Shown here piece by piece: positions 1-7,332 of a DNA stretch of 64,000 bases. The notes under the pieces were generated by a model that saw only the letters and a program-made list of their open reading frames with translations, searched no databases and had not been told where the DNA came from. How positions within the stretch are numbered: the first letter of the stretch is position 1; every line of letters begins with the position of its first letter. The translations under genes and the position numbers were made by a program. The stretch is from Pseudofrankia inefficax (GTDB taxonomy: Bacteria; Actinomycetota; Actinomycetes; Frankiales; Frankiaceae), in NCBI RefSeq assembly GCF_000166135.1, contig NC_014666.1:1488001-1552000 (forward strand), given 5' to 3'.

Positions 1-580
1 GGTCAGGCCGAGCAGGGCGGCGAAGACGACGACCATCCACAGCGCCACGACGTGGGTGATCACGAGAACGCCGAGGACGGCGGCCAGCGTGGCCTGCAAC
101 GACGCCGTCGTGATCAGCAGTGCCCGGGTGTTGGCGCGGTCGGCCACCAGCCCGCCGTACGCACCGACCAGGAGGACCGGCAGGAACTGCGCGGCGGTGA
201 CGACGCCGAGCATCGTCCCGGAGGCGCCGAGGGACAGCACCAGCCAGCCGAGCGCGATCGTCTGCATCCACGTGCCGCACATCGAGATGATCTGGCCGGT
301 CATGAACCGCCGGTAGTTCGGCACCCGCAGCGCGGCGAACGTCCCGCCGGCCGGTGGGGCGGACCTCGGCGATCCGGCCGGGGCGACGCTCGTTGCCGGC
401 GTTCCCGCTGAGTGGCTGGCCGTCGCGTCGGTGCCCGGATTGGCGGCGGCCGGGGGAGGAGCGCTGGCCGCGGGTGGCTGCCTGGTGGGCGGACCGACGG
501 TTCGCTCGTCCGCTCCGCCCGCGACCGTCGCCTCGCGGTCTGTCTCGAAGTCCGTTTCCAACTCCCGCAACACCCGTCAC
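1..580 (-). CDS. MFS transporter, N-terminal part (cut by window edge)
   Basis: This is the N-terminal part of a major facilitator superfamily permease, probably of the MFS_3/EntS-like exporter group. After a roughly 80-residue Ala/Pro-rich cytosolic tail the protein reads FAALRVPNYRRF, the usual lead-in to TM1 in this group, followed by hydrophobic helices. The loop GLVADRANTR matches MFS motif A (G-x3-D-R-x2-R). I chose the GTG at 580 because a GGAGG lies just upstream; the spacing is short (3 nt), so the start is uncertain. The rest of the gene lies beyond position 1. The substrate cannot be inferred. Confidence 0.8.
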   Translation of the reverse strand, partial: MTGVAGVGNGLRDRPRGDGRGRSGRANRRSAHQAATRGQRSSPGRRQSGHRRDGQPLSGNAGNERRPGRIAEVRPTGRRDVRRAAGAELPAVHDRPDHLDVRHVDADDRARLAGAVPRRLRDDARRRHRRAVPAGPPGRCVRRAGGRPRQHPGTADHDGVVAGHAGRRPRRSRDHPRRGAVDGRRLRRPARPD

Positions 581-1080
581 GCACCTCCGACGGGTGCAAC
601 CTCTCCGCCAAGGTCGTTATTTCACATCAGGTAACTATCTGGCAGGTGGCCGGTCCCGGTGGTCCGGGCTGGCGGTCTGGGGCGGGTGGTCTGGGGTAGG
701 CGGTCTGGCTGGGGCGGGGCCCGATGTCTGAGATGGCGGGCTGTCCTGGACCCGTGTCTCGCCAGCGGCCGTCGGGAAGCGTGTCGATCCTGGTCGATCG
801 GCGCCCGTCGCCGCCGTTTCCGATTCCAACTTGCCGATCGTCGAGCGGGCGGAGCCTCCGAGGTTTGGCCTGATCGCCAGCCTGGTAGCGGAACTGATGG
901 TTGGTGCCCGATTCGACGCATCTATCGATACCAGGTTGACGATCATCGCCGTGACACACTCCTGAGACCGCTGAAGATCGCCAGATCGGTATGCGGATCG
1001 ACGGCTCGACACCTCGGACGCCCGGCTGGACCTCCTGCCCCACGGGGGTGGTCGCCGAGGGCGCCCTTGGCGCCCGAAGG

Positions 1081-1215
1081 CGTTCCGCCGTGCGGTTGAT
1101 CTCCGCGTTCCGCCGTGCGGTTGATCTCCGCGTTCCGCCGTGCGGTTGATCTCCGCGTTCCGCCGTGCGGTTGATCTCCGCGTTCCGCCGTGCGGTTGAT
1201 CTCCGCGTTCCGCCG
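1081..1215. repeat. 25-bp perfect tandem repeat, 5.4 copies
   Basis: Five identical 25-bp units start at 1081, 1106, 1131, 1156 and 1181, followed by a 10-bp partial unit at 1206-1215. Each unit begins CGTTCCGCCGTGCGG and contains the small dyad CCGC-CGT-GCGG. There are no spacers, so this is a minisatellite and not a CRISPR array. The perfect identity suggests recent slippage. Confidence 0.97.
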
Positions 1216-1282
1216 GCCTCGGAGGGTCGATGGTGAGCCGTGGGCTCGTCCAGCAAGCCAACTGATGGACAACTGGCCGCTG

Positions 1283-1298
1283 GCGAACAGTCGTTCGA
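1283..1298. promoter_or_regulatory. LexA (SOS) box 1
   Basis: GCGAAC-AGTC-GTTCGA matches the actinobacterial SOS box TCGAAC-N4-GTTCGA at all but the first base. It lies 117 bp upstream of the DUF222 start and just ahead of a possible -10 element, TAAAAT (1304-1309). Confidence 0.7.
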
Positions 1299-1309
1299 TC
1301 GCCTAAAAT

Positions 1310-1325
1310 ACGAACATACGTTCGA
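1310..1325. promoter_or_regulatory. LexA (SOS) box 2
   Basis: ACGAAC-ATAC-GTTCGA again differs from the TCGAAC-N4-GTTCGA consensus only at the first base. It starts 27 bp after the first box and directly follows the TAAAAT candidate -10 element, so bound LexA would cover the transcription start of the DUF222 gene. Confidence 0.75.
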
Positions 1326-1414
1326 ACTCTCGACGGTCTCCCTCATCGTGCGCCGGATATCCCGGCCGCGGGCAGGCATGCCGTGGTGAGCTGGCGCAGA
1401 GGGGTGGCAACAAG

Positions 1415-2161
1415 GTGACCGACGTCCCCGACGACCGCGCAGGCATACCCGAGCCTGGGATACCGAGCGAGTCCGGCAACGCCTCCGGTGAGCCCGACCG
1501 ACCCGGTTCAGGGATATCGGGCGGCGATCAGGCCCGATCCCCCGCCCCGAGCCCGGCCGAGGACCAGCTGCCGGGCCTTGAGAGCGATCAGGCCCTACCC
1601 GCCGACCAGCCCGCGTCCGTGGATCGACTGCCGGGACTCGACGGCGCCGAACTGGCCGAGTCGTCGCTGGCGGCCGGCGGCGGTGACGACCCGACCTATC
1701 CGGGTTGGGCGCCGCCGAACCCGCGGCTGCCGACCGAACCGGAGCGGCTCTCCGACATTGACCTGGCGACCGCGGTGATCGAGGGCCGAACGACGGTCGA
1801 CGCCACGACCGCCCGTTGGATCCTGCTGCTCGGCGAGTTCGACCGCCGCTCGCTGTGGCTCGCCGACGGGGCCGTCTCGCCCACCGCGTGGCTGCGCCGG
1901 GAGTGCCGGATCAACGCGCCCACCTCGACGAACCTGATCACCGTCGCCCGCGCCCTGCGCGACCTGCCGGCGACCCGCGCCGCCTTCACCACCGGCACGA
2001 TCAGCTTCGACCACGTCCGCGCGATAGCCCCGGCCCTGGGCGACGGCCGACTGGACCTCGCCCGCCGCGCCGACCCGATCTTCGCCCGCGCCGCCGCCTG
2101 GATGACCCCCCGCCAGGTAGCCCGTGTCGTCAGCACCTGGACCGACATCGCCGACGCCTGA
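1415..2161 (+). CDS. DUF222 (13E12-type) protein lacking its HNH domain
   Basis: The first 110 or so residues are low-complexity, rich in Pro, Gly, Asp and Ser. From about residue 112 (RLSDIDLATAVIEGRTT) the protein reads as the N-terminal helical part of DUF222, with the typical PTAWLRRECRI and TISFDHVRAIAPAL segments. Full DUF222/13E12 proteins are usually 400-500 aa and end in an HNH nuclease domain. This one stops at 248 aa inside DUF222, directly before a field of palindromic repeats, so it is probably a truncated remnant. The start is the GTG at 1415 behind a weak AGGGGTGG. Two SOS boxes upstream suggest DNA-damage control, as known for several mycobacterial 13E12 genes. Whether the stub is functional is unknown. 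Confidence 0.65.
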   Translation: MTDVPDDRAGIPEPGIPSESGNASGEPDRPGSGISGGDQARSPAPSPAEDQLPGLESDQALPADQPASVDRLPGLDGAELAESSLAAGGGDDPTYPGWAPPNPRLPTEPERLSDIDLATAVIEGRTTVDATTARWILLLGEFDRRSLWLADGAVSPTAWLRRECRINAPTSTNLITVARALRDLPATRAAFTTGTISFDHVRAIAPALGDGRLDLARRADPIFARAAAWMTPRQVARVVSTWTDIADA

Positions 2162-2210
2162 GGCAGCCGGCCGGAACCGGCGCTTGCGCGCCTTCGGCCG
2201 GCTTGCCTGC

Positions 2211-2300
2211 TTCGGGCGCTTTGCGCCCTCGCCCACCCGGTTCGGGGCCGAGGGGGCCTGCGAGGCGTGCGCTTGTCCAGGGTCAGTAGCTCTGGTCGCG
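2211..2300 (+). repeat. Degenerate palindromic repeat, copy 1
   Basis: This copy begins with the hairpin GGGCGCTTTGCGCCC and continues through CCACCCGGTTCGGGGCCGAG to CTTGTCCAGGGTC and a CTGGTCGCG end. The first 38 bp are almost identical to copy 2. Confidence 0.7.
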
Positions 2301-2349
2301 TACCGACTGCATCTGTGGTCGTGTCCCGGCGGCGGTGCGCTGGCGGGCT

Positions 2350-2435
2350 TGGGGCGCTTTGCGCCCTCGCCCACCCGGTTCGGGGCCGAAGGGGACCCAC
2401 GAGGGCGGTGTCCAGGGTTGGTATCCCGGGGCGCG
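2350..2435 (+). repeat. Degenerate palindromic repeat, copy 2
   Basis: This copy carries the same GGCGCTTTGCGCC hairpin and the same CCACCCGGTTCGGGGCCGA block as copy 1. It then diverges but keeps TGTCCAGGGTTGGTATC in the corresponding place. Confidence 0.7.
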
Positions 2436-2468
2436 CACTGGCGGCGCTGCGCGGGCCGAGTCGTCTGC

Positions 2469-2560
2469 TTCGGGCGCTGAGCGCCCGTGCCAGCGTGGTT
2501 TCGGGCCGAGGCGGATGCGCGGGGGAGGCGCTTGTCCGGGGTCGGTGTCTCGGGTCGCGC
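2469..2560 (+). repeat. Degenerate palindromic repeat, copy 3
   Basis: The opening hairpin is GGGCGCTGAGCGCCC. The copy continues with TTTCGGGCCGAGG and GGCGCTTGTCCGGGGTCGG and ends CTCGGGTCGCG, so it follows the same order of blocks as copies 1 and 2. Confidence 0.65.
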
Positions 2561-2714
2561 ACCACCAGCGCTGTGCCCCAAGTCGAGTCTCGGCAGCTCG
2601 TGGCGGCGCGGACTGATCGCTGTTTCGGCCCTCTCATGGTCGTCCCAAGGCGCAGAACGCGACCACCGCAGGGCCAAACCGGCGATCAAGCGTCGCGAAT
2701 CGGCTGCGAGAGCG

Positions 2715-2810
2715 CGCGACGGGACCAGAGACGCCGACCACGGACAAGCGCCTACGCGCAAGCCGGCGTCGCCCCGAGCCACGTTGGCGGGGGCGCTCCG
2801 CGCCGGGCCG
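2715..2810 (-). repeat. Degenerate palindromic repeat, copy 4 (inverted)
   Basis: Read on the minus strand, this segment runs GGCGCGGAGCGCC, then CGTGGCTCGGGGCGAC, GGCGCTTGTCCGTGGTCGG and CTCTGGTCCCGTCGCG. These are the blocks of copy 3 in the same order. It is the only inverted copy. Confidence 0.6.
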
Positions 2811-2937
2811 ACATGCTTCGCGTGGTCCGTGGGACGGAGCGAAGCCCGTTCGCTGCGGAGGACGCGAGCCGCAGGCCACAACCGCAGCGAAGCAAGGTTG
2901 GGGCCGTAGGCTCGCGCCCGGACGCAGGGAACAAAAG

Positions 2938-4341
2938 TTACAGCGGGATGTTGCCGTGGACGTTCTTGTCGGGGCGGCCGGCGGCGAGGGCTTCGGCGAT
3001 GGCGGCGGCCACCACGGTGCGGGTGTCGCCCGGCTCGACGACCGCGTCGACCACGCCGAGCTCGACGGCCTTGTCGACGCCGCCGACGGTGACTGCGTGC
3101 TCCTCGGCCAGCTCCTTGATCTTGTCGGGCTGGCGCTGCTCGGGGACCGCGGCGATCGTGCGGCGGTGAATGATCTTCACGGCCGCCTCGTGGCCCATGA
3201 CGGCGACCTCGGCGGTCGGCCAGGCGTAGACGGCCGTGGCGCCCAGGGAGGCGGAGTTCATCGCGATGTAGGCGCCGCCGTAGGCCTTGCGGGTCATCAC
3301 CGTCACCCGCGGCACGGTCGCCTCGGCGAAGGCGTAGAGCAGCTTGGCCCCGCGGCGGACGACGCCCTCCCATTCCTGGCCGACGCCGGGCAGGTACCCG
3401 GGCGTGTCGACGAGGACGACCAGCGGCACCCCGAAGGAGTCGCACAGCCGCACGAAGCGGGCCGCCTTCTCCGCCGACAGCGAGTCGAGGCAGCCACCGC
3501 GGCGCAACGGGTTGTTGGCGATGACGCCGACCGTCCGGCCGCCGAGGCGGCCCAGCGCGGTCACGATGTTGCGGGCCCACCGGGGGTGGATCTCGACGAA
3601 ACCGTCGTCGACCAGCCCGCCGACCAGCGGGCGCACGTCGTAGGCGCGCCGGGGCGACTCGGGCAGGAACTGGGCGAGCTCGCGCGGCTCGACCTCGCCG
3701 ATGTCACCCTGGTCGGCCAGCAGGCCGACGACGTGGCGCGTCGTCTCGTACGCCTGGTCGTCGGAGTCGCAGGTCATGTGGACGACGCCACTCTTGGTGG
3801 AGTGGATCGTCGGGCCGCCGAGGCTGTCGAACGTGCAGTCCTCCCCGGTCACCGAGCGGACGACGTCAGGACCGGTGACGAAGACCTTGCCGTCCGGACC
3901 CATGATGACCAGGTCGGTCAGCGCCGGGCCGTAGGCGGCGCCACCGGCGGCCGCGCCCAGCACCAGCGAGATCTGGGGGATCCGGCCCGACGCCCGCACG
4001 ATCGCGGAGAACACGCGGCCCATGCCGTCGAGCGACGAGACGCCCTCCTGCAGCCGCGCGCCGCCCGAGTGCCAGATGCCGACCACCGGGACGCCCATCC
4101 GGGCCGCCGACTCGATGGCGTGCACGATGCGCGCACAGCCGTCGCGGCCCATCGCCCCGCCCTGCACCGTCGCGTCGCTGGCGAACGCGACCACCTCGTT
4201 GCCGTCGACCAGTCCCTGCCCGGCGACGACACCCGAGCTGTCGGGCGCGGCGAACAGGTTGACGCTGTCGGCATCGAAGAAGCGGTTCAGCCGGGCGACG
4301 GGGGAGCGAGGGTCGACGAGTTCCAACGTGGACAGACTCAC
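2938..4341 (-). CDS. accD: Acyl-CoA carboxylase beta (carboxyltransferase) subunit
   Basis: This is a 467-aa biotin-dependent carboxyltransferase subunit, which transfers CO2 from carboxybiotin to an acyl-CoA. Both crotonase-type halves are present: an N-terminal half with GQGLVDGNEVVAFASD, WHSGGARLQEGV and GAAAGGAAYGPAL, and a C-terminal half with NNPLRRGGCLD, VDTPGYLPGVGQEWEG and KAYGGAYIAM. Lying downstream of fabF, it resembles mycobacterial AccD6 and probably supplies malonyl-CoA to the FAS II enzymes. I chose the GTG at 4341, eight bases after an AAGGAG; a longer in-frame extension upstream has no family similarity. The biotinylated alpha subunit is not in this window. Hairpins at 4626-4691 separate it from the fab genes, so it may be partly uncoupled from them. 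Confidence 0.93.
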   Translation of the reverse strand: MSLSTLELVDPRSPVARLNRFFDADSVNLFAAPDSSGVVAGQGLVDGNEVVAFASDATVQGGAMGRDGCARIVHAIESAARMGVPVVGIWHSGGARLQEGVSSLDGMGRVFSAIVRASGRIPQISLVLGAAAGGAAYGPALTDLVIMGPDGKVFVTGPDVVRSVTGEDCTFDSLGGPTIHSTKSGVVHMTCDSDDQAYETTRHVVGLLADQGDIGEVEPRELAQFLPESPRRAYDVRPLVGGLVDDGFVEIHPRWARNIVTALGRLGGRTVGVIANNPLRRGGCLDSLSAEKAARFVRLCDSFGVPLVVLVDTPGYLPGVGQEWEGVVRRGAKLLYAFAEATVPRVTVMTRKAYGGAYIAMNSASLGATAVYAWPTAEVAVMGHEAAVKIIHRRTIAAVPEQRQPDKIKELAEEHAVTVGGVDKAVELGVVDAVVEPGDTRTVVAAAIAEALAAGRPDKNVHGNIPL

Positions 4342-4625
4342 CGGTAATCTCCTTGCCTGAACGGCGAACAGTCTGCTCCTGCACCCAGCCGCGGCAGCGG
4401 TGGGTGTGTTGCACATCCGTGTTACGCGGGGCGAGTCGCGACTACGAGGGGCGATACGCAGTTCCTCGGCCAGTGCGCCTTCCCCGGATCCGCTCACGCG
4501 GCTCGCGGGGGCGTGCGGCGCCCTGCTGAGGCCCGGCCCGTCGGCCGTGGCGGGTGGCACGGGTTCTCCGATTGGCCCGCTCGGCCATCGGCGCCGTCGT
4601 TGGCGCCACCAACATCACGAGAGCT

Positions 4626-4659
4626 GCTGGGTGTCCGGGTCCGGACCCGGACACCCAGC
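4626..4659. terminator. 34-bp perfect palindrome downstream of fabF
   Basis: The left arm GCTGGGTGTCCGGGTCC is followed directly by its exact reverse complement, with the centre between 4642 and 4643. It lies 86 bp beyond the fabF stop. There is no T-run, as is common for actinobacterial terminators. It could also act as an attenuator or RNA-processing site in front of accD, or bind a dimeric protein. Confidence 0.65.
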
Positions 4660-4672
4660 GCGTTCCCATGTC

Positions 4673-4691
4673 TCCGGGGACGGGCCCCGGA
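4673..4691. terminator. Second hairpin downstream of fabF
   Basis: TCCGGGG and CCCCGGA form a 7-bp stem around ACGGG. The hairpin stands 13 bp from the larger palindrome and closer to the fabF stop, so fabF transcripts meet two stems in a row. Confidence 0.5.
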
Positions 4692-4744
4692 ACGCGCACC
4701 CGCTCGCCGGCATTCTCGCCCGGCGGGCGGGGTTCTCGCCGCCG

Positions 4745-5974
4745 CTAGGCGGGCGTGAACGCGAGGCAGACGTCGTGTCCGCCGAACCCGAAGGAGTTCG
4801 ACAGGGCGGCGCCTGACTTGATCTTCCGGTTGTCGATCCGCACCACGTCGAGCTCGACCTCGTCATCGAGAGCGTCGAGGTTGCGGGTCGCCGGGACGAT
4901 GCGCTCCTGCATCGTCTTGACCGTCACGACGGCCTCGACGGCGCCGGCCGCGCCGAGCAGGTGCCCGGTCATCGACTTGGTCGCCGTGACCGCCGTCGCG
5001 CCGGCCGCTGCTCCGAGTGCAAGGTACAGCGCCTTCGCTTCGGCAAGGTCACCGACTGGTGTCGACGTCGCGTGCGCGTTGACGTGAGCGACATCACCGG
5101 CCACCAGCTCGCCGGTCTCCAGTGCCTCGGTGACCGCCCGGGCCGCGCCGGCCCCGGTCGGCTCCGGAGCGGCCACGTGGTAGGCGTCGGCGCTGATCCC
5201 GGCGCCGGCGAGGTAGCCGTAGATCCGGGCGCCTCGGGCCTTCGCGTGTTCCTCGGCCTCCAGCACCAGGATTCCGGCGCCCTCGCCCAGCACGAACCCG
5301 TCCCGGCCCTTGTCGAACGGCCGGGACGCGGCCGCCGGGTCGTCGGACCGCCGCGACAGCGCTTGCATCTGCGAGAACCCGGCGATCGGCAGCGGATGGA
5401 TCGCCGCCTCCGTACCGCCCGCGATGATGACGTCGGCGCGGCCGAACTTGATCAGGTCGTACGCGAGCGCGATCGCCTCGGTGCCCGACGCGCAGGCACT
5501 GACCGGGGCACGTACCCCGCCCTTCGCGCCGAAGGCCAGGCCCACGGTCGCGGCCGGCCCGTTCGGCATCAGCATCGGGACGACGTGCGGGGTGACCTTG
5601 CGGAAACCCTGCTCGCGCAGCACGTCGTGCTGGGAGAGCAGAGTCAGCACGCCGCCGATGCCGGAGCCGACACAGACCTGAAGGCGCAGCGGGTCGATCT
5701 CCGGCGAGCCGGCGTCGGCCCACGCCTCCCGGGACGCGACCAGAGCCATCTGCTGGGTCCGGTCGAGCTTGCGGGCCTCGACACGGCCGAGCGGAAGCTC
5801 GGCCGCCAGCGGGGCGGCGATGTGGACCGGCACCGTCTCGATCCAGTCCTCGGTGAGAGCGCGGACGCCGGACCGGCCGGCGAGCAGGCCCTCCCACGTG
5901 GACGCCACATCGCCCCCGAGCGGAGTGGTCGCCCCGAGGCCGGTGACGACAACCCGCCTAGGGGACCGGGTCAC
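4745..5974 (-). CDS. fabF: 3-oxoacyl-ACP synthase II
   Basis: This 409-aa KAS II condenses malonyl-ACP with acyl-ACP in FAS II elongation. The catalytic Cys lies in VSACASGTEA, the two His in NAHATSTPVGD and KSMTGHLLGAAG, and the C-terminal glycine motif is NSFGFGGHD. The length is normal for FabF. The GTG start at 5974 overlaps the acpP stop by four bases (GTGA), so translation is probably coupled to acpP. It belongs to the fabD-fabH-acpP-fabF operon. Confidence 0.96.
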   Translation of the reverse strand: MTRSPRRVVVTGLGATTPLGGDVASTWEGLLAGRSGVRALTEDWIETVPVHIAAPLAAELPLGRVEARKLDRTQQMALVASREAWADAGSPEIDPLRLQVCVGSGIGGVLTLLSQHDVLREQGFRKVTPHVVPMLMPNGPAATVGLAFGAKGGVRAPVSACASGTEAIALAYDLIKFGRADVIIAGGTEAAIHPLPIAGFSQMQALSRRSDDPAAASRPFDKGRDGFVLGEGAGILVLEAEEHAKARGARIYGYLAGAGISADAYHVAAPEPTGAGAARAVTEALETGELVAGDVAHVNAHATSTPVGDLAEAKALYLALGAAAGATAVTATKSMTGHLLGAAGAVEAVVTVKTMQERIVPATRNLDALDDEVELDVVRIDNRKIKSGAALSNSFGFGGHDVCLAFTPA

Positions 5975-6219
5975 GCCGCGATACCAGCCTTCTGGATGTA
6001 CGAGACCGCGTCACCGACGGTCTTCAGGGTCTTCACGTCGTCGTCCGGGATCTTGACGCCGAACTTCTCCTCGGCCGCGACCACGACCTCGACCATCGAC
6101 AGCGAGTCGACGTCCAGGTCGTCAATGAAGGTCTTCTCGGGGGTGACGTCGGAGGGCTCGACGCCGGCCACCTCCTCGAGGATCTCGGCGAGACCGGCGA
6201 GGACATCAGTCTGGGACAT
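5971..6219 (-). CDS. acpP: Acyl carrier protein of FAS II
   Basis: This 82-aa acidic acyl carrier protein carries the phosphopantetheine attachment motif DVDSLSMVE (Ser in DSL). It shuttles acyl chains between FabD, FabH and FabF, which are encoded around it. An AAAGG lies six bases ahead of the ATG at 6219. The last four bases overlap the fabF start. Confidence 0.96.
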   Translation of the reverse strand: MSQTDVLAGLAEILEEVAGVEPSDVTPEKTFIDDLDVDSLSMVEVVVAAEEKFGVKIPDDDVKTLKTVGDAVSYIQKAGIAA

Positions 6220-6390
6220 CGGGGACCTTTCTTGATCGGGCAGGAGATTCAGGTGCGGTTCTTGTAGCTGCCACCCGCGGGCGGGGGCCCTGAGCCGGGT
6301 CAGGCCCGGCAGATGGAGGGTTCCAGGGGACCCGCCCCCCGAGCGGATGCCGTGGGTGAGGCTCCGGCGGAGCCGCCCGTGACGCCCGGC

Positions 6391-7332
6391 CTAGGGGCAG
6401 CGGATGACCTGGCCACAGTAGGTCAAGCCGGCACCGAAGCCGAACAGGAGGACCGGGTCGCCGCGCCGCAGCTCCCCGGCGTCGAGCAGCCGGGCCAGGC
6501 CCAGCGGGATGCTGGCCGCCGAGGTGTTGCCCGCGTCGACCACATCGCGAGCGATGACGGCGTTCGTGGCGCCGAGACCGTTCACGAGCGCCTCGATGAT
6601 CCTCAGGTTGGCCTGGTGTGGGACGACGCCGGCGAGCTCGTCGGGGGTGACCCCGGCCCGCTCGCAGATCTTCTTCAGCGCCGGCACCAGGGTGATCGCC
6701 CAGCGGAAGACCGCCTGTCCCTCCATCCGGAACAGGTTGTCGCCGTAGCCGGGCACCCTGATGACGTCCGGCCGGGAGCCGTCGTGGCCCCAGACCGCCG
6801 GGCCGATCTCGTCGACCTCGCTCGGGCCCACCACCGCGGCACCGGCACCGTCGGCGAGCAGGATGCAGGTCGTCCGGTCATCCCAGTCGACGTAGTCCGA
6901 GAGCCGCTCCGTCGCGACCACCAGCACGTGGCGGGCCGAGCCGGAGCGGACCGTGTCGGCCGCCTGGGACAGTGAGTAGCAGAACCCCGCGCAGCCCGCG
7001 TTGATGTCCAGCGCGCCGGCCGAGAGAGCGCCGATCCGGTGCGCGATCTGCGGGCTGGCGCCCGGGATCTGCGACGGGCTGGTGCAGCTCGCCGCGATCA
7101 CCAGGTCGATGTCGGCGGCGGTGAGGCCGGCGGCGGCGAGCGCCTTCTCCGCGGCGGCCGCGCCCATCATCACGGTGGTCTCGTCCGAGTCGGCGATCCG
7201 CCGGGTGGCGATGCCGGTCCGGGTGCGAATCCATTCGTCGGACGTCTCGACTCGTTGGGCGAGATCGTCGTTGGTGACGACGCGGACCGGTCGGTAGGTA
7301 CCGAATCCGAGCACGCGTGCTCCGGTGGTCAT
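6391..7332 (-). CDS. fabH: 3-oxoacyl-ACP synthase III
   Basis: This 313-aa KAS III starts fatty-acid synthesis by condensing an acyl-CoA primer with malonyl-ACP. The Cys-His-Asn triad is visible: Cys in NAGCAGF, His in VVPHQANLRI and Asn in DAGNTSAASI. The start ATG at 7332 overlaps the fabD stop as TGATG, which marks translational coupling. The frame stays open about 80 codons further upstream, but that part is a shadow of fabD. In actinobacteria FabH often accepts branched primers; specificity cannot be read here. Confidence 0.96.
   Translation of the reverse strand: MTTGARVLGFGTYRPVRVVTNDDLAQRVETSDEWIRTRTGIATRRIADSDETTVMMGAAAAEKALAAAGLTAADIDLVIAASCTSPSQIPGASPQIAHRIGALSAGALDINAGCAGFCYSLSQAADTVRSGSARHVLVVATERLSDYVDWDDRTTCILLADGAGAAVVGPSEVDEIGPAVWGHDGSRPDVIRVPGYGDNLFRMEGQAVFRWAITLVPALKKICERAGVTPDELAGVVPHQANLRIIEALVNGLGATNAVIARDVVDAGNTSAASIPLGLARLLDAGELRRGDPVLLFGFGAGLTYCGQVIRCP

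Larger units (their letters stand above)
581..1414. other. Intergenic region with tandem repeat and SOS boxes
   Basis: This 834-bp region separates the MFS gene from the DUF222 gene. It holds a 25-bp tandem array (1081-1215) and two LexA-type boxes (1283-1298 and 1310-1325). The open frames that cross it run through the 25-bp array, whose unit is not a multiple of three, and look like chance frames. I see no convincing gene here. Confidence 0.7.
2162..2937. other. Intergenic repeat field, no gene seen
   Basis: This 776-bp stretch between the DUF222 remnant and accD holds four degenerate copies of an 85-100-bp element (listed separately). Open frames on both strands cross it, but they translate to repeated Arg/Ala/Ser-rich strings that mirror the DNA repeats. 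It is best read as non-coding. Confidence 0.6.
4342..4744. other. fabF-accD intergenic region
   Basis: This 403-bp gap interrupts the fab-accD series and holds two strong hairpins (4626-4659 and 4673-4691). I see no gene in it. The accD promoter, if separate, would lie between about 4345 and 4620 on the minus strand. Confidence 0.7.

Noticed and set aside
1081-1215. CRISPR array
   Set aside because: The 25-bp units abut with no spacers, and no cas gene is present.
1595-3580. 661-codon minus-strand frame running from accD into the DUF222 gene
   Set aside because: It is antisense to the DUF222 gene and out of frame with accD. Its content mirrors the palindromic repeats.
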